Shown here: positions 22,800 through 35,032 of the stretch, piece after piece | Position numbering within the stretch: the first letter of the stretch is position 1 | How the letters are laid out: each line of letters opens with the position of its first letter | Source: Varroa destructor | Taxonomy: Eukaryota > Arthropoda > Arachnida > Mesostigmata > Varroidae | Direction: 5' to 3' | Assembly: GCF_002443255.2 (NCBI RefSeq) | Contig: NW_019211459.1 | Span: 916,000 to 979,999 of the forward strand | DNA: 64,000 nt | Program-made: the position numbers and the translations under genes | Notes under the pieces: generated by a model | What the model saw: the letters and a program-made list of their open reading frames with translations, nothing else | Databases searched by the model: none | What the model was told of the DNA's origin: nothing

Positions 22800-24120
22800 A
22801 GCTGCTCGTGGCTCCTCAGCGCTTGAGCAAGTATCAATTCTCTTACTTTTCTTTTCGCATGTCCCCGAAGCTTTCGTCAACCCTTCTTCCTTACAAGCAA
22901 CTCAGTGGTCCCCTCTGAGTAGTCCAGTATAAATGAACGAATACCAGTGTTCTCTAGTTTGTCGCGACCAAGTAGGCTCTGACCCCATCTCCAACTCTCT
23001 TCAGGCCGTATCCGCATACTTTACTTTTTTTTCTTTTCAGCCGTAAATTTGTTTTTAATGGCGGCTGTGCCCGTTACACAGTACCAATACTATCAACCTT
23101 TTCCTTAAGTCCTCAAACATCGCAAACAATTTCTAACGCTTGCGTTAGCATTCGTATAGAACACTATTTTTTTAATTGGTCGTTCCCTGACGCTCGTAGA
23201 ACGGTTATCGTGAGCTCAATTTATGAAGGCCAAGACCCTAAAGATGATCGCAGTTCCTACTAGGTCAAAAACCTCTTTCTTTTTGAGAAAATCTTTCAAC
23301 GATGCGTGGGTAAGTTTGAGTCCTACCACGACGCCAACGCACTCCTATCTCCCTACCAGCTTTTTTAGGGCATTTTTTACCGGGGCAAACCTGACGATTC
23401 GGCGGTTCAGGTGTTTTTTGACGTAACTATCTAGTTCATGCAGTTCTTTTGCGACTATTACCTAGCCCAGAAATAGCTGACACTACCTGTTTGCGATTTT
23501 CCCAGTTATAAAATCAACCGATTCAACCACTTGGAAACTCCATCTGCCTCTGTGCAGCGTCCTAAAGACACTGGTTAGGATGTTGTCCCGAAGTCCATTA
23601 CATTTTTCTTCAAGGTTAATTCTTTTATACATGTAGAATATTTGCATCTGTACCAGAGCTTTGCTGATGACACCCCGATACTGAACAAAATTAGAAGGCG
23701 CTCAGTCGCCGATGATCAGGCGCTAGCTAACGTTAACGTTTCCGCTATATTCGATGTCCAGCGCTCCCTAAAGCTTGCACCCTATGTCTCCAAAATATCA
23801 GCGGTAATTGCAAGTATACTCGTTCTGCGTGTTTAACTGCTCGCTTCAGATTAATGATATCGTTCCTCTTTTTAGCCATTTCCTACAGAGTCGCCTCATT
23901 TCCAAATGCCTCCGTTTTATCTTATTTGGAATCATTCTTATTTGCTTTAAGCATTTGTCGCTCTATGTGCTTGTCTGGGGGACGGACACAAAAGGAAGCT
24001 CAATATTTACACAGCAATGCCATACGTGCCATTCCCCATTCCAATATTTTCCAATGCCAGAGTATAACAAAAATTACCTTTCAGGCTTTTATCGTACCTA
24101 GATTACCTAGATATCGTACC
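22800..24120 (+). mobile_element. Probable decayed non-LTR retrotransposon (LINE) fragment
   Basis: A plus-strand frame at 23657-23800 reads SFADDTPILNKI, then SVADDQALANVNVSAIF and YVSKISAVI. This resembles the reverse-transcriptase catalytic block of Jockey/CR1-type LINEs: F/YADD, a spaced acidic D..AL..DL..I helix, then a Ser-Lys-cys/ile motif. Just upstream, in another frame and with a stop, lie LSRSPLHF and ILLYM, which could be remnants of the GSVLGPLLF..LYVNDI block. Stops and frameshifts break the rest, so it is not functional. The limits are approximate. It could be a chance match: only one motif is clear. Confidence 0.35.
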
Positions 24121-27100
24121 TGAAACCACAAATCTCATGTTACGCTTATTTACTGTATCCCCCTTACGCGCTAGTATCTCACGATATCGGTTGTCTATAT
24201 ATATATGTATATATATGTATAAATAATACAAATTCACCGCGTTAGTCATAGCTGCCTCCCACGGTAGACATTTTAATTAGCTAATTAGTCTAGTACCGTT
24301 AAATCTAGCCGAGTACTATCTAGCTAACTGATAACCCGTTCCTCTCCTCCCTCCATAGAAATTGTCATTCCTATTTTTGCTGGTTTTTACTTTACCTTTT
24401 CATATATATCCCTGCAACCGAGTCAACTATACTGCCACTTACTAGCAGATACCTTGACAACGGACGAAGCAGCTTGATCTATACAAACAACACATGCTTT
24501 GTATTAGATTTAGTTCGAATGGAAATGGCCGGCAGAGGTCTTAACAACTTAAATTTCCAGGACGAAACAACATGTGTGCCCACATTCGGATCTAAATCCA
24601 CGTGTCCGTCAAATATACACTACGCCAACCATCATCGGGAGGATCTAAACGACGTTTATACGCAACTTCTCGGACATCCTACTTATGCCCCCATGCCAAT
24701 TAAGACAGATGGTCAGACTTGAGACAGCTGCGTAGCAGGACAGAAACGCAGAGCAAAAACCCGGAAGCCTTAGCCAGCCTAAACGGATTAAGTGTACTAA
24801 CTATTTGATATAGTAAAATGTTTTTTGGATAGTTTCGACGTAGCATGGAGCTCAAGAGGGCCAATCGGTGTATTGATAAATATAGTAGATATATGGCTGA
24901 TAATTGGAACACTTCTCACAGGCTTTTCGATAATCACCATCGCAGGTTCTAAAAAAATTTATCTTCACATTGTAAGCAAATGATTATGATGGGGCTTTGG
25001 TAATAAAAAGTGTTCTAATCAAATGTAACTACTTGGTGCTAATATTTCTGTTTCAAGTACCTACTCCGGTTATCCATACTGTGATCTTTCGACACTGACA
25101 CTAATAGAGGGTGGTCTATAAAACGGAAGAATGTATTCGTAGCGTTATGCGCTACACAAACAGTGAAGACATCATATGATCTATGGTATCATACGATATT
25201 TTGCAGTTGGTTGCGAACTTGTACAGGATGTGTTACAACTAACTTCGTAACAAAGCAGGCCGAAAGCTCTAGCCCCGAACCCGAGGTAGGCCATAGGCTC
25301 TAGTTCACTAACACCGTCGGCGTTTTATATTATCTCCTTCTTCATTTAAGTGCTTTCCACTCTTGCAGCTGACAAATCGCGTGGCGTATACACTTCCTCA
25401 TAGTAGCGCTGTGCCACTTTCCTTTACCCTCGTTATTTATCGGCCGCGATCACGGCATGACTGAGCCACAGACATCAGGCCGCTGTTAGCCATTGCGCTG
25501 AGTCCGTGTGTTCTGATAAGAAGCGCTCAGTCCGAACAAGACTGTGGGTTTGAGCATTCTATGTGAGACCCTCGAGTACGCATATCGGGTGAGCTGACCA
25601 TACAAACACCCTTTCTCTTAGACCGGTCGTGTACTGCATGCGATATCCTAAGAATTAAAAGGCCTGACGATTTCCTTTATCTCCAAGCAGATGTTGTATC
25701 TATGTAAGTTGGAATATGCACGGAATGTTTACGTTAACCCTAAGGAAGGTAATTATGCTTTCTTCCCATTCACTTCTTCTTTCTGAAGCCTTACTTTCAC
25801 CGTGCACACGCAGATCGTTTTGTTTACGTGTTACGTGAATCCAATCCTCTGCATCACTTTAGTACGCAAACGATTCTTATGATGATTTAGTCATTATAAG
25901 CCATTCCGTTCTTACAGGAGATATCCAACACAACAAATTTGTAATGTAACCCAACTCGATGCGCTCACTCTCTGTACTTGAATATAAACGACACTTAGAT
26001 CTCATCGTACCCGCCGTAAGGGTGCTTCGTGGCACCAGAACATCAGAGCAAGTAGTAGAAGACATTTTTTTCATTTAAATTTAGGTTTTATCTAAGCATG
26101 ATCCAACAATGTGCAGCTTGTAAAATTAGCAAAACATGTGACGCTAAGCAAAGATTGACATGTTATTTGTAGAAATATTAGAGCAGTAGATTTCCGGGCA
26201 AAAATTATTATTATTGTACTTCATTTATTAAGTGATACGTTATAAAACGGTGGGGAGCTAAGCAGTTCCCTCATTTCTACAGGCAGTTACGGTCATAAGG
26301 ACGTGCCTTTTAAGTTACCGACTGCGCAGTTCGTATATGACCTTTGTTAAGTTGAGTTACGCTGTAAACGTCCGTAGATTTTAACACTGAACATCTTATG
26401 ACAACATATATATCTTGCAAAACTACCGCACACACGTGTCTTCCCTGGTATCTTTATGGATAGCTGTTTATTGCGAAACGCCTCGTCCTAAAATCTAAAT
26501 GAACTAATCAGATATAAGTTCCACTTTACTCTGTTCGTTCACATTCAACAGCATCGCAAAATAGAAGTTGCATGAACAAATGCCAGTAGCCCACTCGAGG
26601 TTACCCTGCAAATTAAAATCGACACAAACGCCTCATTTGTGTCGAATTAAATCCTCTGTAGAACTTTTTTTTTTTTGCCCTATCAAATAGAATTACTAAA
26701 AGGCTTAGAGTTTGAAAGTATAAAAATCTGCTAATAATCTATGAATCTAAGAATGAATAGGATACGTTTAATGGAGAGGGAAAACACTTTTTTTTTAACG
26801 GTTTATTTCAACTTTTACAAACGTTCTTCCTGTCTTTTGATTGTAGGTGTATCGGAAGAGGCTGTTACAATTATCAGCGTTTAACTCTATTGCACGATGA
26901 ATGAGATATCGCCTAGTACTAAAGAGCCTCAGCCGGGGGACGTAAGTTCTTACATTATTGATATCACAATATAGTAAGCGTTGTTGCGGTATAGATTCAA
27001 ACCATTCTGATTCTATGATAGGACCTGTCAAGAAATTGTGGTAGGTAGCCATATTTAGACAGCACCCACTAAGTGGCTACTCATCAGTGTTATCCTCTAT

Positions 27101-30100
27101 GTAGACCCTCAGTATTCGATGACCACAGGGGTTTTTTTTACGACGATTGGTTTGCGAGTCATCATATTCGAGATGCGGTACTTATTAAAAACGTAGTTGC
27201 AAGGTTCCGCCATTTCTGTTAATTAAATGTAAACAATAACAAACATCCTAGACCTTGTTTCGAAATACTGCTTTGCAGTAATCTTAATTTGTCTTTAATT
27301 ATCTAAACGTAGGGTACACTAGTCATGTCTGCGTCACATGCAGTTTCACTTAATAGCTTACGCAAAAACATGCTTGGCAAGATCTAGATAGGTAAGTTTG
27401 CGCATTTTGGAGTTTCAACAACCTTATCACATACTACTTGAACTATGTCAGAAGAGTATACAAATTTAATTTTGGCCATCTTTTCATTCAGGAAGATTGT
27501 CAACACATACATTGTTTAGCCAAAGACGTCACAATTTTACATTGGCTTTCCATTGTCCTGGAACTACGTAATCGCTTAAAACTGAACAGCTCACCGTACA
27601 AAACTTCAGAAGTGAGCGTATTAACCTAAATAGCTCAATGATTAATGATGTCTAACGCTGGCTGACCCGTGGAAGGTCATGCTGATGCCCGCTAGGCCAC
27701 AGACTCGGTCGTTGGATGCATGTAGAAATATGCGCGGATAAGGTGTTTACGAACGTACATATGATCGTTTAATTTTCCTATGTGTTAGTAAAATCTGAGA
27801 CTCACTCTGTTGGCTCTTGCCGATGGTGTCGTTGCTGCTTGCATAGACATTTACATTTATATCTTGAAGTTGTTACATTACGACACCGCTCAAGCAGGTG
27901 AGCGCCTACGCAACTGTGCCCGCAAGCCTGGCTTTGGCGACCCTTAGATCTATGAAAATTAATGAGCCGATGCTAAAAATAACACGCTTTCCTAGTTTTC
28001 TACGAAACGAGTATTGGGTAAGTACTCGCTGCTACTATTATTAGCCCTTTTGCTGCTTCTCTTTTTTTGACAACTCTACCGTCATCAAAGACAGATTCAG
28101 CGGCTAAGAGGTATCCGGATTACGTGCTTAGTGCAACTCTATGACCATAGCTAGCGTACTGCATGCTTTATTAATTCTTTGAAATAATTAATTCATGTAC
28201 AAAGAGGGCTATTGTAATTCATTTAATTACGTTTCAGTAAAAAGTGTTCATTGTCGCAATCGCTTTATACGACATGTTTCCTGGCAGCGTACATACAGAT
28301 GTCGGCCTTCAGCCGACTGCTTCGATTTGAATAGCGCGGCTAATTGAGGACAAAGAAAAAAAACAGCGAGCCGGTAATAGTTTTGTCCCCTGACAAATGT
28401 TTGACAGCAGGCAACGCTGTTCAGAAGGCAAAACGAGTTCTCAACTGTGGTTTTAACAAAAAAGCTGAATTTGCCAGCGTGTAAAAAGCCGCGTGCAGAG
28501 GCCGTAGTTCAACTAAATAAAGCTGCGCTTTCATTTCGCTCTTGTATCGAAAAAGCAATATATCAATTATCGCTGACGACTACCGAAAAGTTCAGGGCCT
28601 TTAAGGTATGGGTGGTAGAGGGCGGCGTGGTCTAGACAACTAATGTACACGTCCCTGGGTGAGTTGACGTGGTAGCCAGAAACATGCGGCCGTCGCTAAC
28701 CGCAAGCCGAGCAGCGATGCTTGACGAAATGTAAAATCCAGCTGAGTTTAACAGAGGCAGCAGAAAGCTTTATATATACATTTGTCGTACTCAAGACAGG
28801 AAAACTTTGAAAGAAACACACGTAACCTCAAGGTCTACAGATACAGCTAAAACTACGATATATCCTGTGCTTTTGCACTTTGAACTTGCGATAACTTAAA
28901 TTCCAGTTTGACGTTTTTTCTTACCCTGCCGGTCGTAGGTGTACGGATTCAATTGTACTCATTTCCCTCCGGGGCTATAGCCTGTCAGAAAATGACAAAA
29001 AGTAAAGTGTTTGCGTTGTGAGGTAATTATTTTAAATGGACAATAGATATGGACGGTTTCCACTGAACCCAAACTAGTGACCCTTTTATGGTTGATCTAG
29101 GATCGCTTCTACGTTGTGTTAGTCAGTGAGCTTCGCGGCACGAATATAGACACCGATCATAAACGCGTAATGGAGTTTACCTAGTTCCTTTCAAAAGCAT
29201 GCATTTGTCTCGAACTCAGTGTTGCTCTATATGCTATGGCCTAACTGCGTATGGCTGTTATTTACTACCCTAGTTACATCATCTTTTGTTTCCCAATGCG
29301 TACATAATAATCTACTTGTTTAGTAATGATGAGTAGAGAGCAGTAGCAGGTTTTCTTTTTTTTTTTTGCCCCGGTTATCTCTAAATATGCTAGAACAAAT
29401 TGCCACTAGATTTGAATACTTTCAGATCAGATGAGAATGAGATATTATTATCGGTGTTATTCAGGACGTAGCTTGGCGATCTCTATACCTTTTTAAAGTA
29501 CACCATCAGACTGAGCATGGTCGTTACTCAGAAGCACGCATTATTGCTATAAGCAGAAATTTTCCCATCTGCTTAAAGTCGGACTGTAATTTATGTTAAA
29601 CACTGATGGCAATGTAAAATAGCGTATATAATATGGTAGTTATATATCCATCAGTTTCAACAAGAGTCAATTAGCTGCTCTGGTCGATATAACCCATTTG
29701 TTTTTCATTTAAATATCTCTCTGCCAAAGTACTTCCATCGCCACTGATAGCGAACACGGTGGCGGATCGCCACTTCCTTTGCTGTTTTACTCTGTACCGT
29801 TAGACGATTAGTCCACGCTGTCGTTTGAAATATAATTTTGTAACTTTTGTTTGTGCTTAATAAGCCTTTGTTTGCCGCTCATTCTACGGACACATGTCAC
29901 CTTGTCGCAAAACATTTGTTTCAAGCGTCTAAATGCTCTCATCTTTTCACACAACCATATACCATACATTTCTGGTTCTTAAAGACCGTTCTCTTTCTAG
30001 CGTAAGGGATCACCAAAATATCCGCATGTCTTCGTACGCAGTCGTCTGGAAATTCATAAAAAGAGCGCGACTACCGTGACCACTCGTTGGTAATTTGTGT

Positions 30101-30770
30101 TTTTCTTTGTACCGGCCGATGATTTATCCCTATATTTGTGGCTGATTGAGAACGAATTCGAATGCGGAAAAGCTCCCACAGTCGTTCCAAACTCATACAA
30201 AATGTAATGATTGTTTTTACATCAACATATTGCCTATGGCGTTTGGCACACAATCGAAGCCCACGTTCATAACGTGACGCGTCAAAATATGTGGGCGATT
30301 AAGATAAAAGAGACTCCAGTTGGCTGACAAACGTTGCTAAATTAAGCGCGCTAGATACAGACGATTGTTATCCTATCTTTTGCTGAAAGGCTTAATCTAA
30401 TATTGAATCATGTAATTTCGGCTAGCCGGCTTTATTCAGTATTATCAGTACGAGATCACAAGCGCAATTTAGAAAATGCGCACACACATGCGAGAGATAC
30501 GCGCTATACTATATAATCAGTCCTCTCAATAAAAGACGCCGTCTCCAGTGCAACAACTTACCGTATCTAAGCATGCGTTGAGTAAAACAATTGGTTATTA
30601 CTGATGACTTGTATCTGGACGACTGACGACGTCTTTGTTTTATACAAACAAACGTATAGACCAGACCTCTAGTCGTGGCTTAGCAATGGTCGGCCCTTTG
30701 AACTACGAGAGTTAATTAGCAATTACCCTTATAATTATCCTATAATTTGCATAACATTTCCGATTTCTAG

Positions 30771-30880
30771 CGTGATCCCAACAAGGAGTCCCGGATTCTT
30801 ATGTGGATTTGGAACTGTCTTGGCAAAGTTAGCAATACAGACTACGACCAATATCTTAAAGATGGCGTCGTTCTTTGCCA
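30771..30880 (+). CDS. Mp20: CH protein, first recognised exon
   Basis: Acceptor aacatttccgatttctag, donor gtaagt. It reads RDPNKESRILMWIWNCLGKV, then TDYDQYLKDGVVLC, and leaves two bases (CA) for the next exon. The start aligns with the Arg-Asn-Pro after the short N-terminus of Mp20, so an upstream coding exon ending in phase 0 must exist. Confidence 0.9.
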
Positions 30881-32759
30881 GTAAGTATTCGCATACATTT
30901 TAAGACCCCTCTCCCTTCTTTTTGGTATCGGTTCAGCAATGAACAATAATAAAATTACATGTTTTCTGTGCTTCTAGAATAGAGTCATACTAGCCTTTAT
31001 CCTCTGTGTTTCAGCCTAATGAACTTCTTGGAAACGAACTCGGTACCAGGAACCATTGAGGCAGGCACAGATCATAAAACAAAACGGGTCAATATCGTTC
31101 ACTTCCTTCGGGCAGCCCAGGTTTGTCATTGTAATATCCACTGATGTTTCCCTCAGGCGTTCGGATGCAATAAGCAGGTTTGCAAATAGCACGTAGCATA
31201 ATTTACAGCGCATTATATTCAACAAAAAAAAACAAGGCACGCACTATAAGTAGGTCACCATAAAAACCGTACAAGTTGATTTAGATTTGACGACGAATGA
31301 AGGGAGAACTTTATTTAAGCTGACCGTCGTAATAAAATACAGGTGACACTGCCCTGTTTTTTACCCTCTTAAACCAACAATGGTTCAAGGACCATATCGT
31401 CCATACAGTAAGGGAAAAATTCAGTTCTCAGATCATTCTGCCCGTCATCGTTTCTAGCAAACGCACGTCAATCGCCGCTTTTTAAGCTTAAAGAATCAAA
31501 GCTCCTGTTAGCCGTGGGCCTTATGTATTATTGTACTATATTGTTATGACTTGAGTCATTAGTCGTGGTCATTGGGCGTTGTCTAAATTGTGCTTGCAGG
31601 CATACGGCGTTCCACGCGAGCTTTTGTTCGATCCCGAGGATCTCCTATACCTCCGTCATGTTCCTAGAGTGACACGCTGTCTATACGCTCTTGGACGATG
31701 TGTACGTACGCATTCGTTGTACTTTATGATCCATACATTGTGCTTTTCCGAATTTTCGGGACGTTTTATCATCCCTGTTTTATTTGTCATCGCGTTTGCT
31801 GCTGTGGATGGTGAATGCTGTGGGTGGTGAATGCTGTGGATGGTGCTGATGGTGGATGGTGAATGAATTTTTGCTAGAGTTTTTTTGGTCATACTTTCGA
31901 TTCGATAAAGTGGCCCCTTTGTCAAAAAAGCTTCTATCGTAAAATATCGTTGTAGTTTGTAAATATCTCAGTTCTTAGTGTCTGGTCGGTCTTAATGTCT
32001 TGTAGACCCTACCCTTTAGAGCATGCCATTTGCAGTAATCATGTTGGAGTAGATAAATTAGATTTTAACATCATGAAAACAATAAGGTACATAAACTCAA
32101 GTACTTCTCCAGACAGGATCTGTCTTCTAAGACTACATAAACTCCGGCTGATTATTTAATTATAGTTGTTTGAAAAGCTTCCACCAACTGATAGTCCTAT
32201 CTACTTGCCAGGGGAAAATTATTTTTCCAAGAGTAATATACCTCACGTACGGCCGAATAGTACCTAAAGAAATCCTATTTTATGTGGGCTTCGTGCCACC
32301 GTTAAATCGCAGATCCTCAGCTATGCGTCCGAACAACCCGAATTTCATTTTGGCAGTATTTCGGAATGTTAGGAATGAGCAGCTGCTCACTCTCACGTAT
32401 TTTGTGATACCACATAGACAATGTAGCAATAACCGAACACTATTATATGTCACCTCAGTGACTTATAATAAACAAAGCTCGTTATCAGTGATTTAGTTTT
32501 TTCACGGGCAGGTAACGTGAGCAGGGGCTTTTGCGAATGTCTCCTAAAACAAAAATCTTCGAGTTAGAATATTGAGTTGATGCTGCCAACTGAGCTGACG
32601 GTCAAAATGGTACCATTTTGTGTAACTCTATTTCAGGCCGAAAGCAAACCTGACTATACAGGTCCGAGGCTAGGCGAAGAACCTGCGGATCCTCTCAATA
32701 TGGCGACACAACGCAGAGCAGGAATGCCCGTCGGTCAGCCTTTTCTTGAGCTATTTTAA
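30771..32759 (+). CDS. Mp20: Calponin-homology protein, muscle protein 20/transgelin type (5' end not found)
   Basis: Exons 30771-30880, 31015-31120, 31600-31701 and 32637-32759 join in frame to give 146 residues. Mp20, transgelin and calponin are small actin-binding proteins with one CH domain, acting on thin filaments in muscle and in the cortical cytoskeleton. The CH domain is nearly whole: MWIWNCLGKV (helix A), YDQYLKDGVVLCHLMNFL, NIVHFLRAAQAYGVP and the terminal RVTRCLYALGR. It is followed by KPDYTGPRLGEEPAD, matching KHADFKGPFLGPKPAD of insect Mp20. The C-terminus ends RRAGMPVGQPFLELF, where Mp20 has LKAGQTIVGLQAGSNKGATQ, so the calponin-like repeat is cut short. The first exon, expected to encode about 15 residues ending near Lys-Arg, was not located. 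Confidence 0.9.
31015..31120 (+). CDS. Mp20: CH protein exon
   Basis: Acceptor ctctgtgtttcag, donor CAG/gtttgt. It completes the split His codon, then reads LMNFLETNSVPGTIEAGTDH and KTKRVNIVHFLRAAQ, the central CH helices. Ends in phase 0. Confidence 0.92.
31600..31701 (+). CDS. Mp20: CH protein exon
   Basis: Acceptor ttgtgcttgcag, donor TGT/gtacgt; 34 codons. It reads AYGVPRELLFDPEDLLYLRH then VPRVTRCLYALGRC, the last CH helices, with the family's DxxDL..LxxVxxCLxALGR pattern. Confidence 0.92.
31801..31865. repeat. Imperfect GTGGATGGTGAATGCT minisatellite
   Basis: About four imperfect units of roughly 12-18 bp, starting 100 bp after the donor of the third recognised CH-gene exon, inside the intron. 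Confidence 0.8.
32637..32759 (+). CDS. Mp20: CH protein terminal exon
   Basis: Acceptor ctctatttcag; 40 codons and TAA. It reads AESKPDYTGPRLGEEPADPL then NMATQRRAGMPVGQPFLELF. The first part is the linker found in Mp20/transgelin; the usual calponin repeat that would follow is replaced by a short unrelated end. Confidence 0.88.
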   Translation, partial: AESKPDYTGPRLGEEPADPLNMATQRRAGMPVGQPFLELF

Positions 32760-32786
32760 TTACAATTATAGCAACATTTGACCTGC

Positions 32787-32829
32787 CGATGGCAACATTG
32801 TCTATTCCCAATAGACAATGTTGCCATCG
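32787..32829. repeat. Perfect 20-bp-stem hairpin just after the CH-gene stop
   Basis: Left arm CGATGGCAACATTGTCTATT (32787-32806), CCC loop, right arm 32810-32829 its exact reverse complement. It starts 28 bp after the TAA and should lie in the 3' UTR of the CH-protein mRNA. No mismatch occurs in the 20 pairs. Confidence 0.95.
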
Positions 32830-33281
32830 ACTTCGAATCGTAGATATGCTTCAGTCTACGTATAAACACTACGATTTTCTATAAAACGTTCTTCGGGCTA
32901 TTATTATGTTAACAAGCATATACGTTTGATGTTCAGTCATTTCGAAGAAAAGCGTGCCGCCCAACGATGCAAGCCCGTTTCGGGAGAATGTGGTAAAGTA
33001 AAGATAGATATAGAAGAATGTTTCCAAGATGCGTTATTAAGATCATTCGTTTTTCCTAAAGCCCGCGTCAAAATGGCGGCACATGGTCAAAACTGTATGC
33101 AAATGTAGCATACCTATTGATCCGGACCTGTCTCTAATAGAAAGTTCAACTCATTTCACAGGTGATGACATCTATGTGGCTCACGTAGATATTAAGTCGA
33201 AGATTCAACGGCTGCGTCAGCAGGAAGCAGGACATTTACCCGCACCAAAGACATTATCCTTGTACCGATAGACATTTATAC

Positions 33282-33287
33282 AATAAA
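33282..33287 (+). terminator. Candidate polyadenylation signal of CH gene
   Basis: AATAAA about 520 bp past the stop, followed by TG/GT-containing sequence. The first canonical hexamer found downstream on the plus strand. Confidence 0.45.
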
Positions 33288-33289
33288 AG

Positions 33290-34759
33290 CCACACGAAGC
33301 AACGAGCGGCAGATAGGTTTTGCAGCTACAGGATTTTATAGATAAAGAACACTGCAATAGTCCATTTATGTCCCGTTCCTCGTTTGCCGTTCCCGCTTCT
33401 ATAACCTGAGTTCGGCTTGCGTACAATGGCATAGAGGTCGCTGGTTTCGTTTGATATTTGGCGAATCTTGTACTTCGTTTGCAATGATGGCCGGGTATCG
33501 AGTCTAGCTCTGGTCATTTCAACTGTGTACAACTCACCGTGTAAACCTTTTTGTTAGATCAACTTAGCTGTACATGGTTATTTTATCAAGCTCCGTGTTC
33601 CGCCAATGTTAGATAACCCTCAAATATACAGTGTCTTTTTTGTGTACGAGATGAAGGTTCAAGCAATGCGGCATCATAATAGATCGAATTCGTTTCATGT
33701 CCAAAAGCAGCATGTCATTGAAATAGCGATAATATTTGCGGTTCAATAAAGTTCTTGTAAATACCTAAAGTGTTTTCCTTGATGTTTCAATATTAATTGA
33801 AGTTGCTGTAGGCACCAATGTAGCCTATCATGGTCCTATTCAATTTTTTGCTCGATAAAGGTGTAGAGGAACGATGGCGGTTCCACGCTTAAGACTTACG
33901 TTGCGGAATACGATTTTCCCGTACACATATATGGCCCAGACTTATCAGACCACCTTCTCACTGTTGCAAACGATAATTTGCTTAATACACGCTAACTAAT
34001 CGCATCCCGTAGTATTCTTAGATGCCCATAGCATATACGTGCTTACCCCTTGCTGGCCCGAGGCCATAGTAGCTAATCCGTAAAACCTGCAAGTCTAGCA
34101 AACGTTAAAGACAATATTGATAGGGATATTTCGTATGAAGCCATAGAACGCTACGAAAGATTCGTCCGTCGCTTACAGCCTCTCGAAAAGTCGCCAGTGA
34201 TTAGCAGAACCGATCGGAACTTCTAGCAAAGAAACGAAAACGAGGCGAGAAGCCTGAAGTCTATTATATTATGCCTGTATCAAACTAAGGCACCATTAAA
34301 AGTGACAGAGCGAGACAGGTCAAGCGCATGCTGAAACTCCGTATCTTCAAGGTGTCAGAGGGTCATGTCTCTTTGAAAACTTGCTTATTGGATGTAACTT
34401 GTCAGCAGCCTGTGAGTGATACAGAAATTGAATGCGCGCCGCGGTTTCCTTACAGCGTATCGTATCGGCAGTTCGTGCCATTTTAGGAAAGCCATTTGCA
34501 ACAATTAGGTTAATTCCGATAACGTGTATCGTATTCTAAGACAGCCGGATGAAATTTAAATTAACATTAATTAGCACATCCAGTGTTTCGAAGTTCCTAC
34601 AGCAGTTACCAGCAAGCACCCATATACTCGATATAAACTGGATCAGGCCGAACATTTATATATCTATTGCCTCAATAAATGTGCAAAATGCATTGAACCC
34701 TAGGGTCTAACAAGAAATACTGTAAGCGACGAAAACTCACATTTCTGATACATAGCGTA
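33290..34759. other. Intergenic, tail-to-tail between CH gene and SARM1
   Basis: No exon recognised on either strand. It separates the 3' ends of two convergent genes. Confidence 0.55.
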
Positions 34760-34765
34760 TTTATT
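34760..34765 (-). terminator. Candidate polyadenylation signal of SARM1
   Basis: AATAAA on the minus strand, about 55 bp after the SARM1 stop at 34820, a typical spacing for a short 3' UTR. Confidence 0.45.
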
Positions 34766-34819
34766 TTTTTTCGTTTAGTAAAGGGCGCCTTTAAAGAATA
34801 AACTGCTTTTAATTTTAAT

Positions 34820-35032
34820 TCAGTCTGTTAACGGAGGCGATTGTGGCATTTCTACAGTGAATTGTTGTTGGCCTTGTGCGGGTATCTGGTCTGTCGTCAT
34901 CGTCGGTTGCTCCTCTGATAAGATCGTCTGATGCTGCGCGGTCATCTGCGCGCGGTCTAGGTCCAACGATCCGCTACGTGTCCCATATGCCCATCCTTTA
35001 CCCGATAGACTATCAGGCGTTGCAGTACCAGC
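34820..35032 (-). CDS. SARM1: SARM1 terminal exon, C-terminal tail
   Basis: Acceptor gtacgatctttatag, phase 0; 70 codons and TGA. Reads [40 protein letters not shown] and ends [13 protein letters not shown]. The tail is Ser/Thr/Gln-rich like the disordered C-terminus of Ect4 (GTPGSVSY...), though alignment is loose. The longest methionine frame in it is only 40 codons, so a length-filtered ORF scan would miss it. Confidence 0.7.
   Translation of the reverse strand, partial: AGTATPDSLSGKGWAYGTRSGSLDLDRAQMTAQHQTILSEEQPTMTTDQIPAQGQQQFTVEMPQSPPLTD

Larger units (their letters stand above)
13395..30770. other. Gene-poor interval between SLC18B1 and the CH-protein gene
   Basis: About 17 kb in which no exon could be supported on either strand. 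It starts at the 5' end of the minus-strand SLC18B1-like gene and ends at the first recognised exon of the plus-strand CH gene, so it should contain both promoters and the missing first exon(s) of the CH gene. It holds several microsatellites, a 58-bp tandem duplication (15161), an inverted repeat pair (21374/21739), a perfect 50-nt palindrome (21245) and a probable LINE relic (about 22800-24120). Other short ORFs look like chance reading frames. Confidence 0.6.

Noticed and set aside
26795..27052. Minus-strand ORF of 85 codons
   Set aside because: No motif or splice support; chance frame in the gene-poor interval.
28405..28605. Plus-strand frame ending EKFRAFK/gtatgg as first exon of the CH gene
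   Set aside because: Phase would fit, but the sequence does not resemble the short Mp20 N-terminus and the upstream acceptor is weak.
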